Below are positions 38,714-50,638 of a stretch of 64,000 nucleotides of DNA, one piece after another. Under the pieces are notes generated by a model. That model saw nothing but the letters and a program-made list of their open reading frames with translations, made no database searches and was not told the DNA's origin. The translations under genes were made by a program, and so were the position numbers. Position 1 is the stretch's first letter. Every line of letters begins with the position of its first letter. The stretch comes from Micromonospora mirobrigensis (lineage in GTDB: Bacteria; Actinomycetota; Actinomycetes; Mycobacteriales; Micromonosporaceae): contig NZ_FMCX01000002.1 in NCBI RefSeq assembly GCF_900091555.1, positions 682,001 to 746,000 on the forward strand, in the 5' to 3' direction.

Positions 38714-39358
38714 ATGCTCGCGACTCTGCTCCCGGCCGCCGTACGCACCGCTGAGGCGTTCTCCGACATACCCGGCGAGCCGGTGTTCCCTGGCGAGGAG
38801 GACCTGGTGGCGAACGTCGTCGACCTCCGGCGCCGGGAGTTCGTCACCGCCCGCCGCTGCGCGCGCGAAGCCCTGCGGCGGCTCGGTGTGGCTCCGGCAC
38901 CGATCCGGATCGGTGCCGAACGGGCGCCGGTCTGGCCGACCGGGGTGGTCGGCAGCATCACGCACTGCACCGGCTACCGAGCGGCCGCCGTCGCGCGCTC
39001 GGCCGACCTGATGTCGGTTGGCATCGACGCCGAGCCGCACCAGACACTGCCGGCCGGAACCCAGGACTACATCGTCGCGCCCGGCGAGGCCGACATGCTG
39101 CGCGACCTGCGCAGTGCCCATCCTCGGACGCATTGGGACCGGCTGCTGTTCAGCGCGAAGGAAGCGGTGTACAAGGCGTGGTTTCCGCTGACCGGACGGT
39201 GGCTCGGACTGCCGGACGCCCGGCTGACCATCGACCCCACTGCGGGCCGGTTCAGCGCGCAACTGCTCGTCGACGGATCGCGGTCCCGGTTCTCCGGACG
39301 CTTCCTGGCGACCGACCGGTTGATCCTGACCGCGGTGGCGGTCGGGTCAGGCGATTGA
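38714..39358 (+). CDS. 4'-phosphopantetheinyl transferase (EntD/Sfp type)
   Basis: 214 residues. It begins MLATLLPAAVRTAEAF and carries VVGSITHCTGYRAAAVA, the Mg-binding motif GIDAEP, and the signature FSAKEAVYKAWF. It converts apo carrier proteins to holo form by attaching phosphopantetheine from CoA; clients here would be the T domains of both NRPSs, the A-T protein and the ACP. It is divergent from NRPS 2 with operator repeats for both directions in the 122-nt gap. In-frame codons upstream of ATG 38714 would run through those repeats, so the ATG is preferred. Confidence 0.94.
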   Translation: MLATLLPAAVRTAEAFSDIPGEPVFPGEEDLVANVVDLRRREFVTARRCAREALRRLGVAPAPIRIGAERAPVWPTGVVGSITHCTGYRAAAVARSADLMSVGIDAEPHQTLPAGTQDYIVAPGEADMLRDLRSAHPRTHWDRLLFSAKEAVYKAWFPLTGRWLGLPDARLTIDPTAGRFSAQLLVDGSRSRFSGRFLATDRLILTAVAVGSGD

Positions 39359-39677
39359 CAAGCCCACCCCGCCCGCTCGACGGACGCCCCGAACGGGCGG
39401 CCGGTCGACCTCTGAACGCTCCGGTACGCAGTGATCGACAGTGGGCGCCGGCGGCGGACGTCCGTTGAGCAGACACCTGGGCCGACCCGGCGGCTGCCCG
39501 TGACACGGCCCTCGCGGCAGGTGACCTGGCGGCGGCCGAGGTGCCGCCGGGCGGCCACCCGAGCGGTCGGTCGCACCTCGGTCGGCGGTGTCGCTGTCGT
39601 GCAGCATGCGCGGACCGTCGAGGTACGAAGAGTGGGTCACGACCCGCCTATGGGACTCGGCAACCGATGAACTCGGC
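39359..39677. other. 319-nt noncoding region between convergent PPTase and LOG genes
   Basis: No gene seen. A 7-bp inverted repeat (CCGCCCG at 39,369 and CGGGCGG at 39,394) lies 10 nt after the PPTase stop and may help end transcription. The remainder is unremarkable high-GC sequence. Confidence 0.4.
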
Positions 39678-40328
39678 TCAGAGCCGCTCCGCGTCGACGG
39701 CGGCCAGTCCCGCGGTGTGGTTCGCGTGCCTCTCCACGCACCGCAGCGCGTCCTCCGTGGTGCCGGTCACCGAGCAGAGCGAGCCGAGGTCGGGATCGGT
39801 GAAGCCCCAGTCGGTCAGCTCCTGCGCCATTCCGAGGAACCGATCCCAGAACCCGTCGGTGTTGACCAGCACGATCGGCTTGGTCAACACTTTCAGCTGG
39901 TTGAGGCTTATCACCTCCAGCACCTCGTCGAGAGTCCCGAACCCGCCGGGCAGGGCGACGAACGCGTCGGCCTGGGTGAGGAACGCCACCTTGCGCTCGC
40001 CCAGCGTCGAGGTGACCACCGTCTGCTGCGGTGGTGCCGCGATGCCTCGCTCCTTCTCGACCAGGAACGTGGGAATGACCCCGGTCACGGGCGCACCGTG
40101 CCGCTGCGCGGACCACGCCACCTCGCCCATGAGCCCCGAACCACCACCGCCGTAGAGCAACCGGTGACCGCGTCGGCCGATCAGCAGACCCAGGTGCCGG
40201 GCCGCCTCGGTGTCGGCCGCCCGCCGGCCCGGCCGGGCGCCGCAGAAGACACAGATGGTCAGGGGACGCGCCGCAGCGCCTCGGGGATCAGGCTCGGTCG
40301 GCGCCGCCGACATGACTCGCAGGCTCAT
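39678..40328 (-). CDS. LOG-family nucleoside 5'-monophosphate phosphoribohydrolase
   Basis: 216 residues. The Rossmann-like start TICVFCGAR, then LLYGGGGSGLMGE, and the catalytic signature PGGFGTLDEVLEV identify the family. LOG enzymes release the free base from cytokinin riboside monophosphates, and many bacterial members act on AMP or GMP. Divergently placed next to a purine degradation operon, it could feed adenine or guanine into that pathway. ATG 40328 is favoured over the internal ATG 40313, because a pair of 11-bp repeats ends 24 nt upstream of it, as at the leaderless NRPS starts. A broken relative of this gene lies at 17,252-17,515. Confidence 0.88.
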   Translation of the reverse strand: MSLRVMSAAPTEPDPRGAAARPLTICVFCGARPGRRAADTEAARHLGLLIGRRGHRLLYGGGGSGLMGEVAWSAQRHGAPVTGVIPTFLVEKERGIAAPPQQTVVTSTLGERKVAFLTQADAFVALPGGFGTLDEVLEVISLNQLKVLTKPIVLVNTDGFWDRFLGMAQELTDWGFTDPDLGSLCSVTGTTEDALRCVERHANHTAGLAAVDAERL

Positions 40329-40347
40329 GACACTGCATTGGGGACGC

Positions 40348-40369
40348 CGCGTCTATCACCAAGATATCG
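40348..40369 (-). promoter_or_regulatory. Two 11-bp direct repeats upstream of the LOG gene
   Basis: On the minus strand CGATATCTTGG and TGATAGACGCG at 11-bp period, ending 24 nt before ATG 40328. The first unit has one mismatch to SGAYAG. Confidence 0.55.
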
Positions 40370-40396
40370 ACGGCGAGCAGGACGACAAGAGATCGC

Positions 40397-40418
40397 CGAT
40401 AGGGCGGCGACAGGTCAG
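40397..40418 (+). promoter_or_regulatory. Two 11-bp direct repeats upstream of the uricase operon
   Basis: CGATAGGGCGG and CGACAGGTCAG at exact 11-bp period, pointing towards the purine genes. The last GACAG ends 25 nt before ATG 40439 (a 55-codon frame) and 272 nt before the uricase ATG. It is the promoter that would place purine breakdown in the same regulon as the NRPS genes. Confidence 0.62.
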
Positions 40419-40438
40419 CGGTGGACGGTGATCCCACG

Positions 40439-40606
40439 ATGAAGGAAACCCGACGTCCACGAGCCCCGTCCCTCTCGGGCGCGGTGGAGATCCATTTGGG
40501 GATCGCCTCGACTCCTACGCGTTGGCCCTGCCTCGTTGCCGTCGGCATCAGCACGAGACGGGATCCGGCGGCTCGCACCCGATCCGCGCCCCGGGTGGGG
40601 AGCTGA
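40439..40606 (+). CDS. Possible 55-residue leaderless small protein ahead of uricase
   Basis: Begins MKETRRPRAPSLSG and ends SAPRVGS; basic (about 10 Arg), one Cys, no recognisable family. Its ATG is at the distance from the operator repeats seen at the leaderless NRPS genes, which is the only reason to list it. It may equally be untranslated leader of the uricase mRNA. Confidence 0.25.
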   Translation: MKETRRPRAPSLSGAVEIHLGIASTPTRWPCLVAVGISTRRDPAARTRSAPRVGS

Positions 40607-40685
40607 TCGGGGACGGCCACCGGCTGGACGGCCACCACGATGCGGACATCGACAGGACGACCGACCGACACGCAGGAGGGACGTC

Positions 40686-41591
40686 ATGGGTACCGTGCTC
40701 AGCTTCGACCAGTACGGCAAGGCCGAGAACCGCGTCGTGCGCATCTACCGGGACAACCCGCGACACGAGATCTGGGATCTGAACGTCTCCACGGCGTTAC
40801 GCGGTGACTTCGCCGCGGCGCACGTCGAGGGAGACCAGCGGGATGTGCTACCGACCGACACCCAGAAGAACACCGCCTTCGTGTACGCCAAGAAGCACGG
40901 CGTCACGTCTCCCGAGGACTACGCGATCGCGGTCGGCCAACGGCTGATCGAGGCGTCCCCCAAGGCGTCCGGCGCCCAGGTCCGCGTCGAGCAGTACGCC
41001 TGGGACCGAATCGACGTCGACGGGGCCGGCCACGACCACGCGTTCCTCCGCCGCGGCGGAGCCGTCCGGACGACCGTGGTCACGCTCTCCGGGCGGAACG
41101 CCGAGCAGCTGGTCCGCGTGGTTTCCGGCCTACGTGACCTGGTCCTGCTCAAGTCGACCGGTTCGGAGTTCAAGGGTTTCCTCCGGGACGAATACACGAC
41201 GTTGCAGGAGACCGACGACCGCATCCTCGCCACCTCGCTCGTCGCGAGGTGGCGGTACGCGGGTACCGAGGTCGACTGGAACTCGACGTACGGCGCCATC
41301 AGTGCGTCGCTGCTGGAGACCTTCGCCACCACCTACAGCCGGGCGCTACAGGAGACCCTCTATCTGATGGGAGCGCACGTGCTCAAGGCTCACGAAGAGG
41401 TGGCCGAGATCCGCTTCTCCGCACCCAACAAGCATCACTTCCCCGTTGACCTCGCCCGATTCGGCCTGGAGAACAGCGGCGAGGTGTTCACCGCCACCGA
41501 CCGGCCGTACGGGCTCATCGAGGCCGCCGTGACCCGCGACGACGCGCCCGAGCCGGGCGACGCCTGGCTCGCCGTGCCGTCCTTCCTGTGA
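40686..41591 (+). CDS. Urate oxidase (uricase)
   Basis: 301 residues, normal length. Family features: KNTAFVYAKKHGVTSPEDYAI near 68-88 (active-site Thr in the NTxxAxAK region), GLRDLVLLKSTGSEFKGFLRDEYTTL, and KHHFPVDLARFGLENSGEVF. It oxidises urate to 5-hydroxyisourate without cofactor. ATG 40686 is preceded by AGGAGGGACGTC. It is the first enzyme gene of the purine operon, and its product is handled by the HIU hydrolase and OHCU decarboxylase at the operon's end. Confidence 0.96.
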   Translation: MGTVLSFDQYGKAENRVVRIYRDNPRHEIWDLNVSTALRGDFAAAHVEGDQRDVLPTDTQKNTAFVYAKKHGVTSPEDYAIAVGQRLIEASPKASGAQVRVEQYAWDRIDVDGAGHDHAFLRRGGAVRTTVVTLSGRNAEQLVRVVSGLRDLVLLKSTGSEFKGFLRDEYTTLQETDDRILATSLVARWRYAGTEVDWNSTYGAISASLLETFATTYSRALQETLYLMGAHVLKAHEEVAEIRFSAPNKHHFPVDLARFGLENSGEVFTATDRPYGLIEAAVTRDDAPEPGDAWLAVPSFL

Positions 41592-41678
41592 ACTGACGAG
41601 CGACATGGCCGACTCCGGGCGTCACCGCCTCGCCATCTGTTGTCCGCTGATCGCCGGACGGCCCGACGAGGCGCGATC

Positions 41679-43016
41679 ATGATGCTGGATCTCGTCCTTC
41701 GCAGTCGACGCGTGGTCATCGAGGGCACCGAGACCGCGGGTGTGATCGGTGTGCGTGACGGGCGCATCGCCGTCGTGGCACCACTCGACGCGAAGCTGGA
41801 AGCCCAGGAGTCGATCACTCTCGCTGATGACGAGGTGCTTCTGCCCGGCCTGGTCGACACCCATGTGCACGTCAACGAGCCCGGTCGTACCGAGTGGGAA
41901 GGCTATGCCAGCGCGACCCGGGCAGCCGCAGCCGGCGGAGTGACCACCATCGTGGACATGCCGCTCAACAGCATTCCACCGACGACCACGCCCACCGCGC
42001 TGGCCACCAAGCAGGGCTGCGCCCGCGGCCAGACCTACGTCGACGTGGGCTTCTGGGGCGGGGCAGTGCCGGGCAACATCACCGATCTGGCGGCCCTGCA
42101 CGACGGCGGAGTCTTCGGCTTCAAGTGCTTCCTGCTCGACTCCGGGGTGCCGGAGTTTCCACCGCTGGACGCTGCGGAGTTCGTCGCGACGATGGCAGAG
42201 ACGGCTCGCCTCGGTGCGATGCTGATCGTGCACGCCGAGGACGCCGAGGTGGTCGCACTGGCGCCACGCCCCACCGGGCCGGAGTACGCGGCCTTCCTGC
42301 GTTCCCGCCCGCACCGGGCCGAGGATCGCGCGATCGACCAGGTGATCAACGCCGCGCGCGCGACCGGTGGCCGGGCCCACGTCCTGCACCTGTCCAGCGC
42401 CCACGCGCTGTCAGGGCTCACCGCAGCCAGGGCTGCCGGTGTCGATGTCTCGGTGGAGACCTGCCCGCACTACCTGACGTTGTCCGATACCGATATCCCG
42501 GATGGAGCGACCCAGTTCAAGTGCTGCCCGCCGATCCGCGACGGCGGCAACCAGGACCGGTTGTGGCAGGCGCTCGCCGCCGGAGACATCGACATGGTCG
42601 TCTCGGACCACTCACCCTGTACGCCCGAGCTCAAGCTGCTCGAACACGGCGACTTCGGCAAAGCGTGGGGTGGCATCGCGGGCCTGCAGCTGGGACTGCC
42701 GGTGGTATGGACGGCGGCCCGCTCGCGCGGGCACTCGCTGGCCGACGTGACGCGTTGGATGGCGCAGCGCCCAGCCGAGCGCGTCGGGCTGCCGTACAAG
42801 GGTCGCATCGCCGCCGGCGCCGACGCGGATCTGTGTGTTTTCGCCCCGGACGCCGATTTCGTGGTCGATCCGGCGAGCCTACTGCACCGTCACCAGCTGA
42901 CGGCGTACTCGGGTCGACGGCTGGCCGGCATCGTCCGGCAGACCTGGCTTCGCGGGCGGCGCGTACGTACGGAGGGACAGCCGCTCGGGAAGCTGTTGAT
43001 GAGGGGAAGAAGATGA
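41679..43016 (+). CDS. allB: Allantoinase (cyclic amidohydrolase)
   Basis: 445 residues. Metal-binding motif GLVDTHVHVNEPGRTEWEG, the carbamylated-lysine region GVFGFKCFLLDSGV, HAED and the C-terminal VSDHSPCTPELK are the classical dihydroorotase/allantoinase series, and EPGRTEWEG is the allantoinase form. It opens allantoin to allantoate. It starts 87 nt after uricase, and its stop overlaps the next start (ATGA). The next step, allantoate amidohydrolase, is not in this operon but may be the M20 enzyme at 17.5 kb. Confidence 0.93.
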   Translation: MMLDLVLRSRRVVIEGTETAGVIGVRDGRIAVVAPLDAKLEAQESITLADDEVLLPGLVDTHVHVNEPGRTEWEGYASATRAAAAGGVTTIVDMPLNSIPPTTTPTALATKQGCARGQTYVDVGFWGGAVPGNITDLAALHDGGVFGFKCFLLDSGVPEFPPLDAAEFVATMAETARLGAMLIVHAEDAEVVALAPRPTGPEYAAFLRSRPHRAEDRAIDQVINAARATGGRAHVLHLSSAHALSGLTAARAAGVDVSVETCPHYLTLSDTDIPDGATQFKCCPPIRDGGNQDRLWQALAAGDIDMVVSDHSPCTPELKLLEHGDFGKAWGGIAGLQLGLPVVWTAARSRGHSLADVTRWMAQRPAERVGLPYKGRIAAGADADLCVFAPDADFVVDPASLLHRHQLTAYSGRRLAGIVRQTWLRGRRVRTEGQPLGKLLMRGRR

Positions 43017-44624
43017 CCGGGACGCACCATGCATTCCGACCGGACCTACCCGGTCGGCAGGAGCCGACCGCGGGCCGAGCGGTGTCGACCGACACGCCCC
43101 CGCTGCCTGACGACACCACGCGGAGCGGCGGCGACATCACGGTCAACGGCCGGATCACTCCACTCGGGGATGTCACGCCACACACCACGGCGCTGGAATG
43201 GCTGCGTGGACGAGGCCTCACCGGCTGCAAGGAGGGTTGCGGAGAGGGTGAGTGCGGCGCTTGCGCGGTGCTCGTCGCCCGACCCGGCGTTGATTCGCCC
43301 ACCGAATGGGTGGCGGTCAACGCATGCCTGTTGCCGGTCGCCGCCCTGGATGCCCAGGAGATCCGCACTGCCGAGGGGCTGGGCAGCCCCGACCGCCTGC
43401 ACCCGGTCCAGCACGAGATGGCCGTCCGCGGTGGATCGCAGTGTGGCTACTGCACACCCGGCTTCGTCTGCAGCATGGCTGCCGAGTACTACCGGGCCGG
43501 AAGACGGGCGTCCCCGGACGGCGACGTGACCGGACACGACAAGGGGCCCAACGGCTTCGACCTGGACGCCCTCAGCGGCAACCTGTGCCGCTGCACCGGA
43601 TACCGGCCGATTCGCGACGCCGCGTTCGCACTCGGTCCACCGGTGCCCGACGACCAGCTTGTGCAACGCCAGCAGGCGCCCACGGCGCCGCCCCGGCCCG
43701 TTCGGCTGCGGCACGGGGGCCGGGAGTTCGTCCGGCCGGCCTCGCTGCCCGACGCCCTGCGACGGCTTCGCGAGCAACCCACTGCCACCGTGGTGGCCGG
43801 CTCCACCGATTGGGGTGTGCAGGTGAACCTGCAGGGCGCCCGGGCCGAGTCGGTCCTCGCGATCGACCGCCTCGCGGAGCTGCGGAAGCTGATGATCACG
43901 CCGGAGAGCATCGAGGTCGGTGCCGGACTGGCCCTCAGCGAGATCGAGCGCCGCCTCGCGGGCCGGGTGCCGCTGCTCGCCCACATGTTCCCCCTCTTCG
44001 CCTCCAGGCTCATCCGCAACAGAGCCACCATTGGCGGCAACCTGGGCACCGGATCCCCGGTGGGCGACACCGCGCCGGTGTTGCTCGCGCTTGCCGCCGA
44101 GGTCATCCTGGTCAGCGTCGACGGCGAACGCAGGGTGCCGCTGGCGGACTACTTCACCGGGTATCGGCGCAGCGTTCGTCGCTCCGGCGAGCTGATCCGG
44201 GCAGTGCGGATCCCACGCCCGCTCGCCGGCCTCGTCGCCTTCCACAAGATTGCGAAGCGGCGGTTCGACGACGTCACCAGCGTCGCCGTCGGCTTCGCCC
44301 TCGACGTCGTCGGTGGAACGGTCACCCGCGCACGCATCGGCCTGGGTGGGGTGGCGGCCACACCGATCCGGGCCCGGGCGACCGAGGCGGCGCTGGAGGG
44401 CAACCCCTGGTCCGCAGCCACCGTCGCTGCCGCCGCTCGGTCTTTGCGCCGCGAGGGCACACCGCAGGACGACCACCGGTCCAGCGCCGAGTATCGAGCC
44501 GCGATGCTCGGCCAGAGCCTACTCAAGCTCTACGCCGAGAACCCGGCCCCGTACGAGATCGCCGCAGTCCCCGGCGGACGGATCGCCGCGGCCACCGAGC
44601 ACCAGGCCGAGAGGAGGCCACGGA

Positions 44625-44641
<17 letters not shown>
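43013..44641 (+). CDS. xdhA: Xanthine dehydrogenase small subunit: [2Fe-2S] + FAD domains fused
   Basis: 542 residues. A disordered N-terminus of about 40 residues precedes the plant-type 2Fe-2S cluster (GCKEGCGEGECGAC), the second cluster (GGSQCGYCTPGFV and LCRCTGYRPI), then from about 235 the FAD-binding domain (VVAGSTDWGVQ, NRATIGGNLGTGSPVGDTAP). The two domains are one polypeptide, as in XdhA of Rhodobacter-type enzymes. Electrons from the molybdenum subunit pass through these centres to NAD. It overlaps allantoinase by 4 nt and the large subunit by 17 nt. Confidence 0.94.
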
Positions 44642-47046
<2,405 letters not shown>

Positions 47047-47054
<8 letters not shown>

Positions 47055-47898
47055 GGGAACCTGGCTGGCAGCGGTGGCGCACCTGCGCAGCGTCCGTGAG
47101 CCCGGTGTACTCGTCACGCTCGTGACGGTCCGCGGCCATGCCCCTCGCGCGGCCGGCGCGAAGCTCGTGGTGAGCGAAACGCAGACGTGGGGCTCGATCG
47201 GCGGCGGCAAGCTGGAAGCGGTCGCGATCGACCGGGCCCGTACGCTGCTGGCCGCAGGCGGCCCGACGCCCGAGCTGTTCACGCTCGCGCTGTCCGACAA
47301 AGCGCCCTACGAGCACGGGGTGCAGTGCTGCGGAGGGACCGTCACGGTGTTGCTCGAATCGCTACCCGTGGCGCCGGTGGTGGCTGTCTTCGGCGTAGGG
47401 CACGTGGGCCTGGAGCTGGCTCGTGTCCTGGCTCGGCATGATATCGACCTACATCTCATCGACACCCGCCCGGAGCAGCTCACCGAGGACCGGTTGGCGG
47501 TCTTCTCCGATGCGGTGGCCCGGGTGCACGTCCACCGGGTGGCAGTGCTGCCGGAGACCGTGCTCGGCGAGCTGCCCACAGGCACCCACGCGTTGATCAT
47601 GACGCACGACCATGCGGAGGACCTCTCCCTCTGCGACGCGATGCTGCGCGGCGGTGAATTCGGCACCATCGGCCTCATCGGTTCGGCGGGCAAGTGGGCC
47701 CGGTTCCGCACCGAACTCGCCGCACAGGGCCACGACGCCACGGCCATCGCCCGCATCACCACGCCCATCGGGCTCGCCGACATCCACGGCAAGGAGCCCG
47801 CGACGATCGCCGTCAGCGTCGCCGCCGATCTCCTGGGCAGGATGGAACATCACCAGGCGATGGCCGGCGACCGCGCTCCCTCGGCGGCCCGGCCATGA
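47047..47898 (+). CDS. xdhC: XdhC molybdenum cofactor chaperone for xanthine dehydrogenase
   Basis: 283 residues. N-terminal XdhC/CoxI domain (VTVRGHAPRAAGAKLVVSETQTWGSIGGGKLE) and C-terminal Rossmann-like domain (VAVFGVGHVGLELARVL, MTHDHAEDLSLCDAML, GLIGSAGKWARF) with the conserved Cys-Cys pair in VQCCGGTV. XdhC binds and protects the sulfurated cofactor and hands it to XdhB. It overlaps XdhB by 8 nt and guanine deaminase by 4 nt. Confidence 0.94.
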
Positions 47899-49322
47899 CC
47901 CTCTACCGCGCTCAGGTCGTCGACACTCCCGACGACCCGTTCCGCGGCGGCGCGCTCCGCTGTGACGGCGATGCGGGGCTGCTCGTCGAGGACGGGCGGA
48001 TCGTCGAGCGGGATGCCTTTGCCACGCTGCGCTCCCGACACCCGGAGGCACAGCTGGTCGAGCTCTCCGATGGAGTCCTGCTACCCGGCCTGGTGGACGC
48101 CCATGTGCACTTCCCGCAGGTCCGCGTCATCGGTGCGCTCGGGATGCCGTTGCTGGAATGGTTGGAACGCTGCGCGCTGCCCGAGGAGGCACGGATCGCC
48201 GAGATCGACTACGCGCGCGTGGTAGCCGGCGAGTTCGTCTCGGCCCTCACCTCGGCAGGCACGACCACCGCTCTGGTTTTCGGCTCGCACTTCGCGCCGG
48301 CGGTGGACGCACTGTTCCAGGCGGCCGCGGGGCACGGCCTACGGATCACCAGCGGCCTGGTCGTCGGTGACCGGATGCTGCGGCCGGAGCTGCACACGTC
48401 CGCAGAGCGCAGTTACGACGAAGGCCGCGAGCTGGCACGGCGCTGGCACGGCGTCGGACGCAGTCGGTACGCGGTGACCCCCCGGTTCGCGTTGTCGTGC
48501 AGCGACGAACTGCTCGCGTCATGCGGGGAGTTGCACCGGGATGTGGTGGGCAGCTGGTTCACGTCGCACCTGAACGAGAACCTCGACGAGGTCGCCACGG
48601 TCCGGCGACTGTCCGGCACCACCAACTACCTGGACTGCTACGACCGGCACGGACTGGTCGGCCGACAGAGCGTCTTCGCACACAACGTGCATTCGACTGA
48701 CACCGAGCTGACCCGGCTGGCCGAGGCCCAGGCCAGCGTGGCGCACTGCCCGACGAGCAACGCGGCGCTGGGCAGCGGCATGTTCCCGCTCAACCGCCAC
48801 CTCGCCCATGGCGTACTCGTGGCACTCGGTTGCGACGTGGGTGCGGGCACTGGCTTCTCACTGCTGAAAGAGGGGCTGCAGACGTACCTCCTGCAACGCC
48901 TGCGCGGCGTGGACGGCGTGCCCCTCACTGCGGCGCACTTGTTGTACCTGGCCACCGCAGCGGGCGGGCAGGCCCTGGGCCTGCGGGACCAGATCGGCGA
49001 CCTGAGCGTCGGCAGACGGTTCGACGCGATCTGGATACGACCCCGTCCGGGCACGATCCTGGATATCGGCATACGTCACTCGAACGGACCGGAGGATGCC
49101 CTTGCGAAGGTGTTCGCGCTGGCCACGCCGGACGACCTGGGACAGGTGTGGATCGACGGAGCACCCCTGCGGGCCAGAGCCGTCGACGCTCGTCCGCTAC
49201 GCCCTCAATCCCGGCGTCGACCTGAGCATCCCAGGAGCAAAAAGGCAGCCCGCCGCACCAACAGCGATGAGCGGACGCGTCATCGCGGCCGAGCCGGCAC
49301 CGATGGTGGGGTGAGCCGGTGA
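47895..49322 (+). CDS. guaD: Guanine deaminase
   Basis: 475 residues. Amidohydrolase motif PGLVDAHVHFPQ is the guanine-deaminase form; further SHLNENLDEVATVR, VFAHNVHSTDTEL, HCPTSNAALGSGMFPL and GCDVGAGTGFSL with the metal Asp. It converts guanine to xanthine, feeding xanthine dehydrogenase. The last 45 residues or so, after QVWIDGAPLRA, are Arg-rich low-complexity sequence absent from the family; an altered reading frame near 49,190 could explain this. Its stop overlaps the OHCU decarboxylase start. Confidence 0.93.
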   Translation: MTLYRAQVVDTPDDPFRGGALRCDGDAGLLVEDGRIVERDAFATLRSRHPEAQLVELSDGVLLPGLVDAHVHFPQVRVIGALGMPLLEWLERCALPEEARIAEIDYARVVAGEFVSALTSAGTTTALVFGSHFAPAVDALFQAAAGHGLRITSGLVVGDRMLRPELHTSAERSYDEGRELARRWHGVGRSRYAVTPRFALSCSDELLASCGELHRDVVGSWFTSHLNENLDEVATVRRLSGTTNYLDCYDRHGLVGRQSVFAHNVHSTDTELTRLAEAQASVAHCPTSNAALGSGMFPLNRHLAHGVLVALGCDVGAGTGFSLLKEGLQTYLLQRLRGVDGVPLTAAHLLYLATAAGGQALGLRDQIGDLSVGRRFDAIWIRPRPGTILDIGIRHSNGPEDALAKVFALATPDDLGQVWIDGAPLRARAVDARPLRPQSRRRPEHPRSKKAARRTNSDERTRHRGRAGTDGGVSR

Positions 49323-49828
49323 CGACCTGGACTCTGGATCGGTTGAACAACGCGCCCGACGACGAGCGCCTGCGGTCGGCCCTACGCCAGTGCTGCTCGG
49401 CAGAGGCATGGGTGGCCGAGGTCATCGCCGGGCGACCCTACGTCAACGAGGCCGAGCTCAGCGCGGCCTCCGACGCGGGCACCAGCACCCTCGACGAGAC
49501 CGGCTTTGCCGAGGCGTTGGCCGGTCATCCACGGATCGGCAAGCCGGCGACCGGCAGCGGCGGACAGTGGTCGCGGCGAGAGCAGGCAGGAGTCGGCGCC
49601 GCGGACGAGGAGCTGCTGACGAGTCTCGACCGGGCCAACGCGGCGTACGAGGCGCGCTTCGGGCACCTGTACCTGGTCTGTGCGACCGGACGATCAGCGG
49701 CGGACCTGCTCGCCATCTGCCGCTCCCGGTTGGCGAACGACCCGGCGACCGAGCGCCGGGTAGCGCTCACGGAGCTGGCCGAGATCAACCGCCTGCGGCT
49801 GGGCAAACTCCTGCGATCGGAGGCCTGA
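49319..49828 (+). CDS. OHCU decarboxylase (2-oxo-4-hydroxy-4-carboxy-5-ureidoimidazoline decarboxylase)
   Basis: 169 residues. The family motifs are LAGHPRIGKP with the catalytic His, ANAAYEARFGHLYLVCATGRSA and LAEINRLRLGKLL. It makes (S)-allantoin from OHCU, following HIU hydrolase. GTG 49319 overlaps the guanine deaminase stop (GTGA); its own stop overlaps the next ATG (TGATG). In Bacillus this domain is fused to uricase as PucL; here it is separate. Confidence 0.95.
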   Translation: MTTWTLDRLNNAPDDERLRSALRQCCSAEAWVAEVIAGRPYVNEAELSAASDAGTSTLDETGFAEALAGHPRIGKPATGSGGQWSRREQAGVGAADEELLTSLDRANAAYEARFGHLYLVCATGRSAADLLAICRSRLANDPATERRVALTELAEINRLRLGKLLRSEA

Positions 49829-50154
49829 TGAGCCTGTCGACTCACGTACTGGACATCACCACGGGCCTCCCCGCGCCGGAGCTCGCGGTCGTCGTCGAGC
49901 GCTGTCATCGCGACGCGTGGCAGCACCTCGCCCGGGCCTGCACCGACGCCGACGGGCGCGTCCGCGAGCTGTACGCACCCCACGCGGGCGTACACCGACT
50001 CCGCTTCGACACAGGGCGGTACTTCGTCGATCGCGGAGTCCACACCTTCTACCCGGAGATCGTGGTCACCTTCCAGATCGTCGATGAAGGGGCGCACCAT
50101 CACGTACCACTACTGCTCGGCCCGTTCGGCTACTCGACCTACCGGGGAAGCTGA
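49828..50154 (+). CDS. 5-Hydroxyisourate hydrolase (transthyretin-like)
   Basis: 108 residues. The N-terminal LSTHVLDITTGLPA and the C-terminal LLLGPFGYSTYRGS are the diagnostic ends of the HIU hydrolase family, including the catalytic YRGS tail. It hydrolyses 5-hydroxyisourate to OHCU. It is the last gene of the purine operon, and the sequence beyond changes to mobile-element remnants. Confidence 0.97.
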   Translation: MSLSTHVLDITTGLPAPELAVVVERCHRDAWQHLARACTDADGRVRELYAPHAGVHRLRFDTGRYFVDRGVHTFYPEIVVTFQIVDEGAHHHVPLLLGPFGYSTYRGS

Positions 50155-50203
50155 TGGGCGCGGGTGCTCGTCATGAACGGCGTCGGTCAACTCAGGAGGC
50201 TCC

Positions 50204-50638
50204 ATGGGCTTCACGACTACTCCGGTGCGAACCTCCTGGCTGACCTGGCCAGCAGGGATAGTTGCCGCGCTCGCGTGGGCCCTCGGCCACTTCACCCGGA
50301 TTGCGGCGTTCGATCTCCTGTTCGTCGCGGCTCTGTCGTGGCTGCTCGGCGTGCTCCTGAGTGACGGCGCAAGTCGCTACCTAGTACCGGGCGACGAGCA
50401 TCCCCGCGGCGACAACCGAGCGTCAGCCGAAGACCGAGCAGGCACCCCGAGCAGACCGGCAGCGGTTCGCCCGCGACGGCGGCGGCAGCCAACCGTGGCA
50501 CTGGACTCTCGGCCATCACGGGCACCGGTTCCAGGCCGCCGCCCACAACCGGCCCGAGCCCACCCTCCGGACGAGCCGCCAGACCGTGCAACGACTGTCG
50601 GCCAATCCGCACCTGACACACCTGCTCACCACCAATGA
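50204..50638 (+). CDS. Small predicted membrane protein fragment at the edge of a decayed element
   Basis: ATG 50204 follows AGGAGGCTCC. About 60 residues carry two hydrophobic segments (GIVAALAWALGHF and FDLLFVAALSWLLGVLL); the rest is Arg/Pro-rich and probably runs out of its original frame into the replication-relaxation remnant, which reads well in another frame from 50,385. I do not recognise the protein. The real product may end near residue 65. Confidence 0.4.
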   Translation: MGFTTTPVRTSWLTWPAGIVAALAWALGHFTRIAAFDLLFVAALSWLLGVLLSDGASRYLVPGDEHPRGDNRASAEDRAGTPSRPAAVRPRRRRQPTVALDSRPSRAPVPGRRPQPARAHPPDEPPDRATTVGQSAPDTPAHHQ

